Shown: piece after piece, positions 12,827 to 26,027 of the stretch
Numbering within the stretch: position 1 is the first letter of the stretch
Layout of the letters: each line of letters starts with the position of its first letter
Origin: Anniella stebbinsi
Taxonomy: Eukaryota; Chordata; Lepidosauria; Squamata; Anniellidae
Length of the DNA stretch: 64,000 nucleotides
Direction of reading: 5' to 3'
Assembly (NCBI GenBank): GCA_029215795.1
Contig: JARDYH010000002.1
Location: 203,585,810 to 203,649,809 of the forward strand
Made by a program: the position numbers and the translations under genes
Notes under the pieces: generated by a model
What the model was told of the DNA's origin: nothing
Databases searched by the model: none
The model's input: only the letters and a program-made list of their open reading frames with translations

Positions 12827-14214
12827 ATCCAAGTAAATCTGCTATCACTTTCCCCTGTGAGTCCCAAGCCCCAGCACAACATGATCTGGGATGAAAGGGG
12901 TGCCCCTTTACTTTTTCTTTTGCACCCCTTAGCTACTGTTTCTACAAATTTGGTTAAAATTATGAGGAGTTAAGGGGGTGGAGCTTGTGGTTTTTCATTA
13001 AGGCCCTCCTGGATGCCCCCACCCCCATACTCTGAGCATTACTTTAAATCATGTTATGATTAGACAAATATTTTACACATTCCATTCTTTGCTACAGTAA
13101 CCTCAGCTACATAATTATTTTATAAGGAGAAATACACTGGAGCCATCTGTTTGAATGTTCTTTACACGTCATTTAATGTTGCAACAACAGTTATTAATGA
13201 TCTCACCTAACTGTCCCAATGTTTTCTTAAACATTAATATTCCTGACATGGTCCATTTCCTCTGCACACACTGCCATCCAGGCTCAGGGGGCAGGTGGTG
13301 ATGGGGAGAGCCACTAACCACATGCACAAGAGTCATGTGAACAGACATACTCATGGTGAATCAGAGCAAGTCAGTAGGCCATTTCAGTATCTTTAATTGC
13401 ATTGTTCCTTCAGAATGTGTTAATGTTACCTTTTCTTCTTAATACACACACACACACACACACACAATAATTTTAATGAATCAGAACTGGATATTTGACA
13501 AAGGTGGATGGATCCACTGAGAATGTATGCTGATGGTCGGAGGTTTGCTAACTGATTCTATCTGTACAATGTATATTTTATTTGGATTGTCTTCAATGAA
13601 ACATCCATGTTTTAGAGGAATTATTTCAGTCATTTTTTTTTTTACACAGATGGTGGTACCCTAGTACCATACAAAGATCACAACCTTCTGAGGATGCATA
13701 ATCATTTTCTCAACAGTTGTGGCAGCGTTCGGCCTATTAATTAACCTCAACAAGACAGGGTTATGCTGATACCAACATTACAATTAACAGCATCATGTTG
13801 ATTTCTCATGTTGTGATAGCATCCTTTTTGATAACACATTCTTTGATAAAGAGATAATATCCTGCCTACTTTCAGCCAATGGTAGCTTTAGCTGTCTGCA
13901 CAACAAAGTTTAAAACTTGACATGATCAGTCACATAAAATCAAACTTGCTTCAATTTAGTAAATGTTGGGAGTATTGTAAATTTTATATTTGAAATAATC
14001 AATCTGTAAAGCTCTGGCAGAGGTAACTTTGAGAGGATGGCTGAGGTAACTTCAGAATATAAAGAAGGCAAGGCCAGTATTTTCTGCCTTTGTCCTGTGG
14101 GTAACATATGAACCCAGATTAGATATGGATGACTGAAACATGAGCAACTGGGTTCTTTGGTGAATTAAAAGATCATATGTTGTTAGCCATCGAATATCTA
14201 TCTACCTTAGGAAA

Positions 14215-14505
14215 AGGACCATAGTTCAATGGTAGAGTGCATGTTTTGCATACAGAAGGTCCCAGATTCCATACCTATCTTCAGGTAAGGCTGGGAAAGT
14301 CAGCTACCCGTAACCAGGGGTGACCAGAAAGTAGATCTCCAGATGTTTTGAACCAACTCCCCATATCCTTGATAGGGGTTTCTAGAAGTAAGTGTCCAAA
14401 GCATTCGGAGCCTTACCTTCTGCCCACCCTTGGAGTAGACCATACTGAGCTAGATTGACCAACTGTGGTCTGATTTGATATTAGCAGCTTCTGTGTTCCT
14501 ATCTA
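14215..14505 (+). mobile_element. tRNA-derived SINE, diverged
   Basis: Same family as 20993: TAGTTCAATGGTAGAGTGCA head and TTAGCAGCTTCTGTGTTCC end. It is longer than the best copy because about 100 bp around 14310-14400 (TCTCCAGATGTTTTGAACC) look like a MITE inserted in its body. Confidence 0.75.
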
Positions 14506-15686
14506 TTTATCTATCTTAGGGAGAGGGGGTGGGGGCTTTTAAGTTGTGCAACCTAAACTTTGGAAGAGCCTCCAAGAGAAGTTCATCTTTGCCCACTTAT
14601 AATCTGACTCTTAAGGCCATTCTGTTCTGGTAGTTCTTGGTCAGCAGGAGTTTTGCCTTTTCTTTTGGCTGAGTGTGCAGTCCCCCATCCCCCTGTGCAG
14701 TGGGTGGGACAGGGACATTATTTATTTCATCCTCTACAGTGGTAACAATGATCTACTCTTCCCCTATCTCCATTGTTTTCTCTACTTTAATAGTACTCTC
14801 TAAACCCAATGTCCAGGATTCAGAGAACCACACAGCTGGCCCACCACGCACATTGTAGCTTTGGGCTTGTATTTTTCAAACAGCAATGTCACTACCCTTG
14901 CCCCATATCACATAGGGAGTCACTTTGGAAACTGAGGGTATTTCCATAACACATTTTATTCAATAGTGAGGGGGTGGAGTCTGACATTCAAACAAAAATG
15001 GCAAAACCAAGTCTTTGTACGTGCCTACTAGTAATTTTAAGATCCTAGACTATTACTTGATTTTTCCTCTCTTGCTAAATATCATATATTCCCTGAGGAA
15101 ATCAGAGATTTATATTCTTTAAGTCTATTTTACAAACCTCTGAATGATCCTTGCTGTCAAGAACTTCCTCTAATGTAGCTCAAGGAGAGGTTATGAAGAG
15201 TAAATATGTTCCACCTACAACATCAACAATAGCAAAAACTGAAACCCTGAAGGATGCTTGGACTTGGGAGGACCAGAATGTCAATAACAGTGTCTGCATT
15301 TGGACGTCAAGATAGCCCATGATGGGTTACTAAGCTACTCGCAGTACCTTATTTTTTTAAATAGCCCATGATTCCCCGCCAAACAAGCAAGCTAATAAAC
15401 TACTGTGAGTAGCTTATTAAGCTACTTTGTGAATTGACTCACCCCCCACCTCTACCCTGCTGCAGTCCTCCTGACCAAGCAGTAGCACTGTTTCACCTCT
15501 GAAGCACTGGAAGTTTCCAGGATTGGGACAAACCTTCATAAACAGTCTCCCCCAGTCAGGAGGACCTGATACACCACCCAACTCACCAAGAAGGGAAAAT
15601 CCCAAATGCACTAAAAAGGAAGAAGTGGCTAGAAAACCTTGGGGGTTTGCAGGATCAGGACCATACTCCATACACAGCCTCTCATG

Positions 15687-15900
15687 GCCAGATCTACATC
15701 TTGTGTCAAATCATTACGAATGTGGAATAAAAAGCAGCATATAACACTATGAATCATAGAATCATAGAATAGTAGAGTTGGAAGGGGCCTATAAGGCCAC
15801 CGAGTCCAATCCCCTGCTCAATGCAGGAAATGACATGGAATGTGGATTGTGCCCCAACAGTTATCAGTGCACTTCAATACTAAAATAATATTTTAATAAT
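15687..15900. mobile_element. TIR-type MITE interrupted by CR1
   Basis: GGCCAGATCTACATCTTGTG at the left and GTGCCCCAACAGTTATCAGT at the right match the two parts of related copies at 7900-7995 and 25362-25480. A CR1 3' fragment (15750-15835) lies between. Confidence 0.65.
15750..15835 (-). mobile_element. CR1 3'-end fragment
   Basis: The plus strand reads ATCATAGAATCATAGAATAG then GAGTTGGAAGGGGCCT, the reverse complement of the CR1 3' terminus. Only about 85 bp are present, and it interrupts a short hAT-like MITE (15687-15900). Confidence 0.85.
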
Positions 15901-15916
15901 GCATTCATTTTATATG

Positions 15917-15918
<2 letters not shown>

Positions 15919-15967
<49 letters not shown>
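15919..15967. repeat. Microsatellite (AT)n(GT)n
   Basis: About 11 AT units run directly into about 13 GT units. A second tract, (ATT)n, follows at 16028-16071. Confidence 0.95.
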
Positions 15968-15968
<1 letters not shown>

Positions 15969-16026
15969 TTTGTATTTGTCGTTGTACCCCACCTCGATCC
16001 AGAAGGAGAGGTGGGTAAGAAATAAA

Positions 16027-16071
<45 letters not shown>

Positions 16072-18569
16072 GGTAGGTCTAGCCTTAGTCAGGAGGTATC
16101 CAATCCAGTATCAAACTCCTGTGCATTTACTCCAGAGGAGCAAAAATCCTGAGTACACCAAAAAGGAGAAAGTGGCTAAAACACCTTGGGGGGTTGCAGA
16201 ATCAGGACAAAACTTCATACACAGGGCTCATCTATACCTAGAGCCCTTTTGAGAGGGGGGAGGGATGATCACGAAGTTTTCTGCTTTAGCGATCATCTCT
16301 CATGGGACACACAGCAGCAAATGTGCCCGCAATTTAAGAAGAGCCATTCCGGGGTATTTTTTTATATTATTTTTTATGATTCCTGACTCTTGTGCAAGAA
16401 CAGAGTTGTAATTCTGTATGAAGATGAAGGTTTTAAAAAAAAAAACCATACATGGCACTGAAAGAACCCGAGACCATCCAGAACGTGTTGACAATGCTCT
16501 CCCCCCTCCCCCCTGATACCCATGGGCTCACTCTGCACAGCTGGTTGCCTCTTTGCTGAGTACCGCTACTCGTGAGGAACAGCAACAGCTTTGCAAGGGG
16601 AGGGCACACCATCCGTGCACCTTGGGATTTTTGTGGAACAGGGAAAAAACAGGACAAAAGCTCTCATCAATATTCTGGGAAAACTGAGGGGTCATCCCTA
16701 GATCACAGTGGGATTGGCTGTGCATCATATGGCCTGGTAGGGATGATCTCAATACTATTCTGGAATAAACAGCTGGTATGGATAAGGCCACAGCCTCTTT
16801 TACCCAAGAAGCACCAATGCATTATCAAAACACTGTGCCCTGACACTGACAGGTGAGAAGGAGCAAAGTGGCAGGGGTTTTGACCACTCTTGTCGCATAG
16901 CCAAAATAAACCACTGTAACTGCCAGATGACACAATAAGCCACAATGGTTTACATAACCCATTCTGCAGACTGTGGGTTATTAGAGTGGGTTAGTTTAGT
17001 CAAATAAGCCATCACAGGTTAAAAAAATGATAACCCATAATTGCTTAATTAACCCTTCATGGCTTAGTGTGACATTCGAACCCAGTCAGTATCATGAATT
17101 ATGTGGCAGAAAGCTTAAGAACTTCTAAAGAATATTATTTTCAAAGACAACTGCAATTCTATGTACACTTACTTCTGAGTAGACATGTATAGGATTGCAC
17201 TTTTAATCATATTGCTCTACTTTATGAATTCAAATTCTGATTTCTTCCTTTGCCTTCACACTGGTACACTTTATTTGACACCAGATTTCTAATAGATCAA
17301 GAACAATGATTGAAAGCCTGTCATCTAATGCTGGCCCCATTGCTAAAGTAAATTCTCATTCAGACAAAGAAAACTCTTCATTTTCTGTTGGCCTAGGTTT
17401 TATTTCCTTTTCTTTTCCTGTGCATAAATGATAAAAGAAATTAAGTTTCGTAAATGTTATGTATGCCAAGAACAGAGGAAGACACAATGGAAATGAATAC
17501 AAATAAGACATCTCTCAGCAAGATCTCGACCATGAGTGTGAAAAAAACACTGGGTATCTCATTAGCACAGAAATAAACAGCACTATCTGCCTAAGGAGGT
17601 AATGGCTCTTTCCAAGCTCTCTTAAAATTCAAACTCAAATGTCAAAACAGAATGTCTTTCAAGGAAGCAGTGTGCGACTTGAAATTTATTCATATACATT
17701 TGACAAAATATCCCTCAGGGAGAAAAAGGCTCAATTTTTCTCTGGAGTAGATAAAGATGGGTGTCTATCTAAAGGGCCAGGAACACATGGAATTACAAAC
17801 AAACAAAAACCCTAAGGGAAAACCATGCAAGGCCTATCCCAACCCTCAAAGAACTGTATATGCTCAGTCTAGGTTCATTTTTACCTCCTAATGTCTCCTT
17901 GTATTCTCGAGTAGGGAATCTAAGTTCTGTTCATTAACATTGTCCCCCAACAGGCCTCAAAAGAAAAACTATATCACCAACTTCCAGGGGCTAAAAGACT
18001 CTTCAGAACAATGGAATGGAGGGTTATGGGGGTTCAAGTTAAGGCTGAAACCAAAATGCCTTCCCATATTTGCTGCTCCATGCGCAAACAGCATATTTGG
18101 CAATTTAGTAGTTTTGGAGGGTAATGAGACATCTTTAAATTGAGGAGGGATAGTTTTGTGCAGCAACAGCACGCCATTGTTGCTATTGTTTTCTTAACAT
18201 GAAATAAAAAGTTTTAAACTGGTAGCAGAACTGAAGATCCTATCGTTGGCTACTTCCTCTCTGCCGCGCCTTTTCGTCCTCCCAAATATATCCTGATCAT
18301 GGGGTGGGGGATGCACCTCTTTGTATTGGGAGAAAATGTAGTTGCCAGTGGGGGGGGCAGGGGGGCAGGTGGTTGTCACTATTTAAAAAAAGGGGGGTTG
18401 TAAATTGACCCTTTACAGCACCCATAACTAGGCTTGCCATATTCCAATTCTCCCAAATCTGGGCACCCTCATTTGCATATCATGCATGTTATTTACTAAC
18501 CATGCAAATCTTTGGGAAAAGATTGACCAACCACACCCTGCTGATTTTGCACTTCGAAGCACACCTTGT

Positions 18570-18712
18570 GGAGTTACAGCCTTCCCCAACCTCGTGTCCT
18601 CCTGATGTTTGGACTTCAATTCTGATCAGCCCCAGTCAACATGGTCAATTGTCAGAAATGCTGGGAGTTGTGGTCCAGAATATCTGGAGGGCACCAGGTT
18701 AGAGAAGGCTGC
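18570..18712. mobile_element. Palindromic MITE, diverged copy
   Basis: CTTCCCCAACCTCGTGTCCT and TGGAGGGCACCAGGTTAGAG ends with GATCAGCCCCAG inside. Same family as 12012-12152. Confidence 0.7.
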
Positions 18713-20202
18713 TTTATAGACAAGAAGCAGATGTGCCTGGAAGACTAAACAAAATTTAAGACAAGTATATATTGTAAATAGTCTAAGGCAATAATCCTGT
18801 GCAAACCTCCATGGGAATATGCCCCACTGAATTCAGTGAGCCTTACTTTCGAGTGAACATGTATATGACTCTAATTAACAGGCCAATCTTAGCTGTCTGG
18901 ACAGAAAGTTCTGACATTAGAACCTTAAGCCTGGACAATAGGAGCCCAGTAGGGAGGAAGGAGCAGTACTTTTTCCCCAGGTTTTCTTCTTGGTTTCTCT
19001 GTTTCCGTCCTCAGAGGGGGACATCCAGTCTGTCCTACCACCCCTGGAACACCCTGAATCACAATCGTAGCATTAAATTCATCCAGTCACGAGCTTAAAA
19101 AACACTGAAAGGTGGGGGCAGGCTTGTTTCTCACAAAACAATTTGACACAATAGTGCTTGTACCTTTTGCCTCATCCCTCTGGTTCTACCAGGGCTAGAA
19201 ACTTTCTTTTTTTAGATAAAACAAAATGGAAGCTGGGAATCTCAGACAGCTAATGGTGCAAACAGGCATTGTGTAGTGTGGCTAGGATCCAGGCAAACCT
19301 GGACAACAGTATCATATGGTAACCTTTGCCATAAAGTTGGAGATGGCCTTCATGGAAAACTAAAAGAAGGTTGAAGGATTTGTGGGGGGTTCTCAAATGC
19401 TGGGAAAGCAATCAATTTTCAGGGATTGTAACAGACTTATTGATATTGAGTTTGGCTTTGAGCATAACACTTCATCTTCCACATTGTATATATATACTTG
19501 TCAAGATCCTGAGAGATTTCCCATACCTTTAAGAAAAGGTAGAATTTACCGACTGCAGTCCCTGTTCTGCAGTGACTGACAGAACTTCTTTCTGGAGGAA
19601 TTCTGCTTTCTGTTCATTTCGTAATGGCACAAAAGTCATCTTCAGGTCCATACCTGCCAACTCTCATTTTTCAAGTGTTGCATTTGTTTCAGATGTGGCA
19701 GGTTGCCAGCATTTTCCTATTATTTTGTGAATGGCCCTGTGACCACCAAACATGCTTATGGAAAGCTAGATTTTTTTATTTTTTGCAGCATATCCAGGGT
19801 TGCTTCCCCACACCCCACTTTCCTGACAGAGGCTCTATTAAGAACTAGTGTTGTGCCAAAAAAATAGATTGTTCCATTTTAGGCATTTCATGGATGAAGG
19901 AAAAACAAAACACTAGTGAAAGAGCCTGGGAGAGGTGAGAATTTCAGAGAATTTTCTCCTTGGGGAGGGGGACAGGATTTCCACATACCTTTTTAAGTGT
20001 ACACAGTTATTCAGGAGTCTTCTGCCTATTGAAGAAGGTGAGTTCACATGGTCTCCAACAGGCATTGAGGAAGAACAGTCGGGCTCATCCAAGTGCCAGG
20101 GGTGTTTTTTAAGGGGAAAAAAACAGAAAGAAGACCCTCTCAACAACCAGCTACACTTTTAAAAAGGTTTGTTGTAACCTTGTCCCCCTCCCCCTAGAGA
20201 AA

Positions 20203-20238
<36 letters not shown>

Positions 20239-20285
20239 CATTTTTATACTGCCCTATAGCCAAAGCTCTCTGGGCAGTTCACAAA
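20203..20285 (-). mobile_element. L2-type tail fragment with (ATTG)n
   Basis: An (ATTG)n microsatellite (20203-20238) leads into TTTTTATACTGCCCTATAGC and GGGCAGTTCACA. The tail has mutated from the usual ATT repeat to an ATTG repeat. Confidence 0.7.
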
Positions 20286-20992
20286 TTCTCCAAAATTCTC
20301 CCCCTCCCTGCAAAAGAGGCAGAAAACCATTGCTGCTTTCACAGGGACAGAAAAGATTCATGAAAATCGGGGGCAGGATTCAGCACAGCACTATTAAAAA
20401 CTACAAGGTAGGTAGAAATTCAAATTCAACTTGTCCTAGAATTAAGATAAAGTAATGGGATAAGTAATGGAGTACTATTTCTGCCAGTTACATAGTATGA
20501 TGGCCGAATTAGAAGAAGGGGGTATGAGATTCAACAAAACCTCTTCTCATTCTCTTTCAATGATCCAAGAGAAGTAGATGCAGAATGGTAAAATCTCTCT
20601 GTGAAATTCACAATGGAAGGTATTTATTTGTCTAAACTTTCAGTTCTCTTGAATGGAACAGAGAGGGTTAATCCATACCTCATTAGTGACAAGTATATTG
20701 CTAGGGATTATGTACTCAATTCCATTGAGTACCTGTATTCACATGTCAGCTGTGATTTGATAGCAGAGCCTCAGGGGTAAGCTGCAAAAATGTACAAACC
20801 CTTAGGGGCAATGAATCCTGCTTTGGGGCAGGCAAATGGATTCAGCATTCATTAATTTCTTTCCTGCCCAGCAAGTCTTCAATATTATCTTTATATTTAA
20901 ATGTCCCTAGAATTTTCTGGATTTAAACTTCTGCTCTTTCTTGGGCTATGTGATACACTGCAACCATTCATTGCAATATCATTGTTGGTGAG

Positions 20993-21182
20993 GAGCCGTG
21001 GCTCAGTGGTACAGCATTTGCTTTGCATGCAGAAGTTCCCAGGCTTGATCCCTGGCATCTCCAGGTAGGACTAAGAAAAACTCCTGCCTCAAACTCTGGA
21101 GAGCTGCTGCCAGTCAGTGTCAACAATATTAGACTAGATGGACCAATGGTCTGATTCTGTGTAAGGCAGCTTCCTATGTTCC
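20993..21182 (+). mobile_element. tRNA-derived SINE
   Basis: The head GTGGCTCAGTGGTACAGCAT (A box) and AGGCTTGATCCCTGG (B box) are followed by the conserved body and end: AGACTAGATGGACCAATGGT and GGCAGCTTCCTATGTTCC. Best-preserved of five loci of this SINE in the window. Confidence 0.9.
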
Positions 21183-21929
21183 AAAATGGCTAGGAGTCTA
21201 GTATTTCTGACACACTCCGTGACATGTTTTTGGTGATTTAATGCTTCTAATGGTTTCAGGGACCAAAAAACAGAATACCAGTTGCCAGTATGTGCACCTG
21301 AAAAGTAAAAATATTTGTGCAACAGAATGCTGGAGTTATTACAGCAGGTTGTAGTTCAACCCATGACCAGATGGTGCTCTGAATACTTCCACGGGACTTG
21401 CAAGAATAGTGGAGTCCAGTTCGGTAATGATGCCAGTGATTTCCCCCTCAAATGCTTTGCAAAACCATCACAGAACTCTTCTGAGGGACTAACTGATCCC
21501 ATTCCCAGATGAATAGGACATCGTCCACCCAAAGAAGACCCACTTGCTGTATCTAAAAGAGAGCATGTATGATGTTACACTTTTATTTGCCAAACTTAAC
21601 TGCTATGCAGTGCCCAAGAGTCCTGCAGAACTATGTTCACCTAAAGGAGAGCTATCTCTCCATGACCTGAGCTGAAATAATAAACATAGGTATGGAAATC
21701 CTTTGAATTCTAGAAAAGATGTACTAGGTTATATACCTATCAGTAATATAGTACGCAGAAAAACTTGAGAATACTGAGCATCCATGATTGTTGGCACCAT
21801 GCATATTTCTCTCTATGACAGATACTTACCTGGACTTGTACCAAGCTCACATATGTCACCAAAACTACAATGTGCTCCCATTACCTTCCAAGAGCCAACA
21901 GGAAATTTCTAACTGTGAGACTATAGTTG

Positions 21930-22035
21930 CCTTCCCCAACCTGGTACCCTCCAGATGTTTTGGAACACAACACTCAGCTTTCTTGAGCATTGGCTATACT
22001 GGCTGTGGCTGATATCTGGAGGCTGGGGAAGGTTG
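21930..22035. mobile_element. Palindromic MITE, diverged copy
   Basis: CTTCCCCAACCTGGTACCCT at the left and TCTGGAGGCTGGGGAAGG at the right. Shorter than its relatives. Confidence 0.65.
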
Positions 22036-22636
22036 AACCCTGAATCCTACTGGATTCACTTTTGGCTCACATCACTCTATACACATGTTGAATCACATCC
22101 ATCTTTATGATACGAGCATCATCATATTCACACACAAAAAAGTTATCTCAATTTAAGGAGGAAAGATGGAACAATTATATTTTTCTAAGATTCCTTTTTC
22201 ATTTGTTAAAATGACAGTAAATCATTGTATCTGAGAGACGTGTTCTCATGAATCCATATCAATGTGCCAAAGGTCATTCCTGAAAACAAAATAATAAATT
22301 AGTTTGAAAAAGTAATATATAGTGTATTCTCTTTTTTATATATAAAATCTGTAATAATGATCTTCTGTAATGAATAAGATAAATGTGATATTCAAAGAAG
22401 CTATTTTTGCCTGAAAATCCTCATGCAAATAATGAAAATTCCCATGATAGGCAATGGAACAGGTGATAAATTAACTTGTAAAAGACCATACATTAGCTGG
22501 GTCTTGAACTGAACACAGGAAAACAAGGCTGTGTTAGAATTATAATCATACGATAAACCCAGAGTGGCAAATTTTGGTGCTTTCTTCATATATAGCTTGA
22601 ACACTGAGTACAACTTTAATCACTGTGACTAAATTA

Positions 22637-23148
22637 TAGGGCTGTGCACGGACCCCCCCCCCCCCATCTGATCCGGATCCCAATCTGTCAGGTCAGGATC
22701 GGGCCCAATCTGACTCAGCTCAGATCGGGCCTGATCCGATCCAATTCGGATCCAGATCAGTGCACAGCACTCCCTCCCACTCTCCCCCTCCCTCCCCCCA
22801 CTCTCCTTGCTTACCTGCTGCCTCCTCTGCATCATCCTGCTGTTGTCCTCTCTCCTTGCTCTGTGCCAGCACATTTCCTGCTCACGTCAGGTGATGACGT
22901 CACCCACTGTGAGCGGGAAATGCGGCGGCACACAGCAAGGAGGATGACGGGGGAAGACATGGAGGAGGCAGCAGGTAAGCAGGGAGATTGGGGGGAGGGA
23001 GGGGGAGAGTGGGAGAGAGTGCTGTGACTGGATCCAAATTGGATCTGGATCGCAGATCCAATCCAGTTCAGATCCAGAGCCAGGAGGCCTGGATCAGCCT
23101 GATCCACTCCGGATTCGGGATCCGGATCTGGATCCATGCACAGCCCTA
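22637..23148. mobile_element. Fold-back element with hAT-like termini
   Basis: Ends TAGGGCTGTGCACGGA and, inverted, TAGGGCTGTGCATGGA. The whole 512-bp body is an imperfect palindrome centred near 22900 (ACGTCAGGTGATGACGTCAC), with CT-rich and GA-rich arms, and outer parts packed with GATCCGGATC-like strings. Flanks carry TTA on both sides (22634-22636, 23149-23151); no 8-bp duplication is visible. Confidence 0.8.
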
Positions 23149-24277
23149 TTAGACTGTACCCTGTGTTTCCCACAGGCCAAAAATGGAGTGTATTAGGGCC
23201 AAAAGAGCCATGTCAAATTCATGCTTGGGACTCCCAAACTTCTTCTTTTAAAACTCAGAAGCACCCACAGGGGGCTATGAACTTGATGACACAGTGCTGC
23301 CAGGGGAGGAATGTTGTAGAATCCCCTTCCCCAAAGCTGTAATTTAGTTCCACTGGAGGAAAAAACAGGTATCTGTACATGTTTGTCTCTTCCCACCAGC
23401 AGGTCCAATAACAGTTTTGGGGAGTGATTTCAATTAGGGAGTGATTTCAATTAGAGGAACAGGATGGTGGGGAAGTGTTCACCTCCCACAAACAGCACCA
23501 CTGTTCTGATGAAAAATGGACTCATCCTGTGTGCTATGTACCTGCATTTCAGTTTTATAAATATGTTGGGAGTCCAATCTCAAAGATCTCACATCGCATT
23601 TGGCCCTTGTCCTCACCAGCAACTCAGATAAATTCTCATGCGTTTGGTTCAGGGTTCTTGTGCTTACCTTACTGATGAGATAGCTGAGGAGTGTGTGTTA
23701 ATGTCCTTTCTTTCATTGTGCAATCATCTCTCTGACAGCCTGTAGCCTCCTTGGCTTCCCACACTTCTCACCCAGAGGAAGACATTGTTGATTTGTTCTT
23801 CCCATAGGGCCTTTTTAGAACAGGAAGTGCAGACAGTCTGGGAGATTGTAGAGCAATGGAGAGATGTGTCATAAAAATAAAAATACAGACAGTACCCTCA
23901 GCCACCTCACAGTGATTAGGCAAGGTCAAAAACCCACCAACACATCCAAAATAAATTATACAATGCCCTGAGAATGAGGCAGAAATATGGAAGCCTCTTT
24001 CATGGGGAAGAAAACCTTTCAGGAAATTGGAGGACAAATTTTGGCATAGTGTTAGCTCCACCTTTTCCCCTGAAGCTGGATGCAACAAGCACCCACCCAC
24101 CCCACGAGTGGTGTCACCAGCATTTGCATTAGACATCAGAAATGTAACATTTGGAAGACCCTAGGGAAGGTGCTGAACCCTGAAGAAAGTTGACTAGAGC
24201 GGATCCAAAATTTCTCAAAATGCTTGTTGGTTGCATTCTCTTCTCCACTATTTGCCATGCCCTGGAATGATGCTAGG

Positions 24278-24590
24278 TATATGATAAAGGAGGACAGGGC
24301 TCCTGTGTCTTTAGCAGTTGCATAGAAGAGGGAATTTCAGCAGGTGTTACTGGTATGCATGAAGCACCTGGTGAAATTCCCCTCTTCACCTCAACACTTA
24401 AAGTTGCAGGAGCTATACTAGAGTGACCAGATACAAAAGAGGGCAGGGTTACTGCAGCTTTAACTGTGGTGATGAAGAGGAGATTTCACCAGGTGCTGCA
24501 TGCATACAAATAACACCTGCTGAAATTTCCTTTTCTATGCAACTGTTAAAGATACAGGAGCCCTGTCCTCCTTTTCATATAGTCACCCTA
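24278..24590. mobile_element. Pair of palindromic MITE units, inverted
   Basis: Unit one (24278-24416; AGGAGGACAGGGCTCCTGTG, GTGAAATTCCCCTCTTCACC) and unit two (24418-24590) are the same sequence in opposite orientation. Unit two ends with AGTCACCCTA. The first unit lacks its outer terminus on the right. Confidence 0.75.
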
Positions 24591-25361
24591 TGGGTATTGT
24601 TGAGCATGCAAAATAGGGGGCAGGCTGCCAACACAGTTGATGCTGTTGCCATTTGCAGTGGCAGTGCAAAAAAAAAAAAAAAAGAAGAAGAAGAAGAAAA
24701 AAACACCAACCAAAAAAGAAAGAAGCTGTTCTACAACCCTTGCCAATGATGATGACGACCTGTGAGAAATTGTTGGAGAATTTCTCCTCCCCTTGGAGAA
24801 ATTCAGTGAATTTGTGTCCTCAATTTCTCTACCTACAAATACGGTGGAGAGTTTTGAGAGGCCACATGTGCACAGCTCTATTGTTTATCAAACTTTACAC
24901 CCAACCATGAGATCTTGCCATTAACAGTTATTATTTCTGGAGGTCACACTAAAGACCTAGTTCAAACATTTCTAACTCCCATTGGCTTTTGGCCACTCCT
25001 TGTTTACAAAGATTTGTTTAGTTCCATCTTCCAATATGCTACTTTGAATTAGACTGGAATGAAAAGGTCTTCATTCCCAAACCTTTGGAATAAATCTCTT
25101 CTCTTGTTTCATTCAACCTTCCCTTCTGAAAAACATAATTCTAAATAAACGTACATTCTAAGTAAACATCAGCGTTCACACATTTCAATTCACTCTTTTT
25201 TAGCTTACTGTAGTCAGAACCTAGGTTACTGATGTGTCTACAGTGTTATGTGCAAAAGTTCATGATCAGTCTTCCAAGTGATTATATCTCCAATGCACTC
25301 AAAAAGTCATATAGGCCATGATCTTATGCATATTTTTGACTCGGACCCCTGAGTTCTACTA

Positions 25362-25500
25362 TGGCCAGATCTACACCAAGCAGAATATGACATTTTGAAA
25401 ATGGTTTGAAAACTGTATATGAAGTGTGTCCTGGGCCCCAACAGTTGTCACTACTGTTATAGACAGTTTTATAGCAGAAGTGTAGATTCTGCCGTTGTTG
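25362..25500. mobile_element. TIR-type MITE
   Basis: GGCCAGATCTACACCAAGCA at the left; right part AGCAGAAGTGTAGATTCTGCC. Interior GGGCCCCAACAGTTGTCACT as in the related copies. A further partial copy is at 7900-7995. Confidence 0.65.
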
Positions 25501-25749
25501 GCTGAGTGGACACATTCTGGCTGCCTCTCTGGTTTGCATCTGTTATGCATTTTTTTTTACACAGTTCCACCTTTGGTCAGCCTGGTTGAGAGGTTTCTGC
25601 CTTCTCCACAAGATATTGTTGTGGCATGATAGGGGGGTCCTTATCAATTGCTTGGCAGGTGTCCTTAACTCATTTGTCGGAATAAGGATGTTTTAGAGTC
25701 CAGACTGGTTTCTGGTGATGATAAGCATATATCCTTGCAAAGTTATTGT

Positions 25750-25958
25750 TCTACCATCGTTCAGTGGTAGAATTCATGCTTGACATCCATAAGGCCCCAG
25801 ATTCAGTTCTGCCACTTGCAGTTTAAAAAAGGATCAGGTAGCAGATGATGGGAAACCATTTCCAGTGATTCAGGAGGTTCTGCTACCAGACTGAGTAGAC
25901 CATACTGAACCAGACGGACATTTTTCTGATCTGGAATAAGGCAGTTTCTCATGTTGGT
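25750..25958 (+). mobile_element. tRNA-derived SINE, diverged
   Basis: Head ATCGTTCAGTGGTAGAATTC, B-box-like CCAGATTCAGTTC, and end GGCAGTTTCTCATGTTGG. It ends about 70 bp before the YR retrotransposon. Confidence 0.8.
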
Positions 25959-26027
25959 TACAGTTTATTATTAAATAAAGCTTGGAGCTATATTTACCCA
26001 TCTGTTTGTATACAGAATTTCATTTCC

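Larger units (their letters stand above)
12840..20190. other. Mostly unassigned between listed repeats
   Basis: Outside the SINE at 14215, MITEs at 15687 and 18570, and the microsatellites, I find no gene. 16210-16815 has GGCTCATCTATACC at the left and GGTATGGATAAGGCC at the right, which may be the ends of another TIR element. Confidence 0.45.
22040..25360. other. Unassigned apart from fold-back elements
   Basis: Contains the elements at 22637-23148 and 24278-24590 and a poly-A/(GAA) run at 24668-24702. Nothing else recognised. Confidence 0.5.

Noticed and set aside
14215..14290. tRNA gene
   Set aside because: A- and B-box-like strings are present, but the sequence continues into the SINE body and no tRNA fold is apparent.
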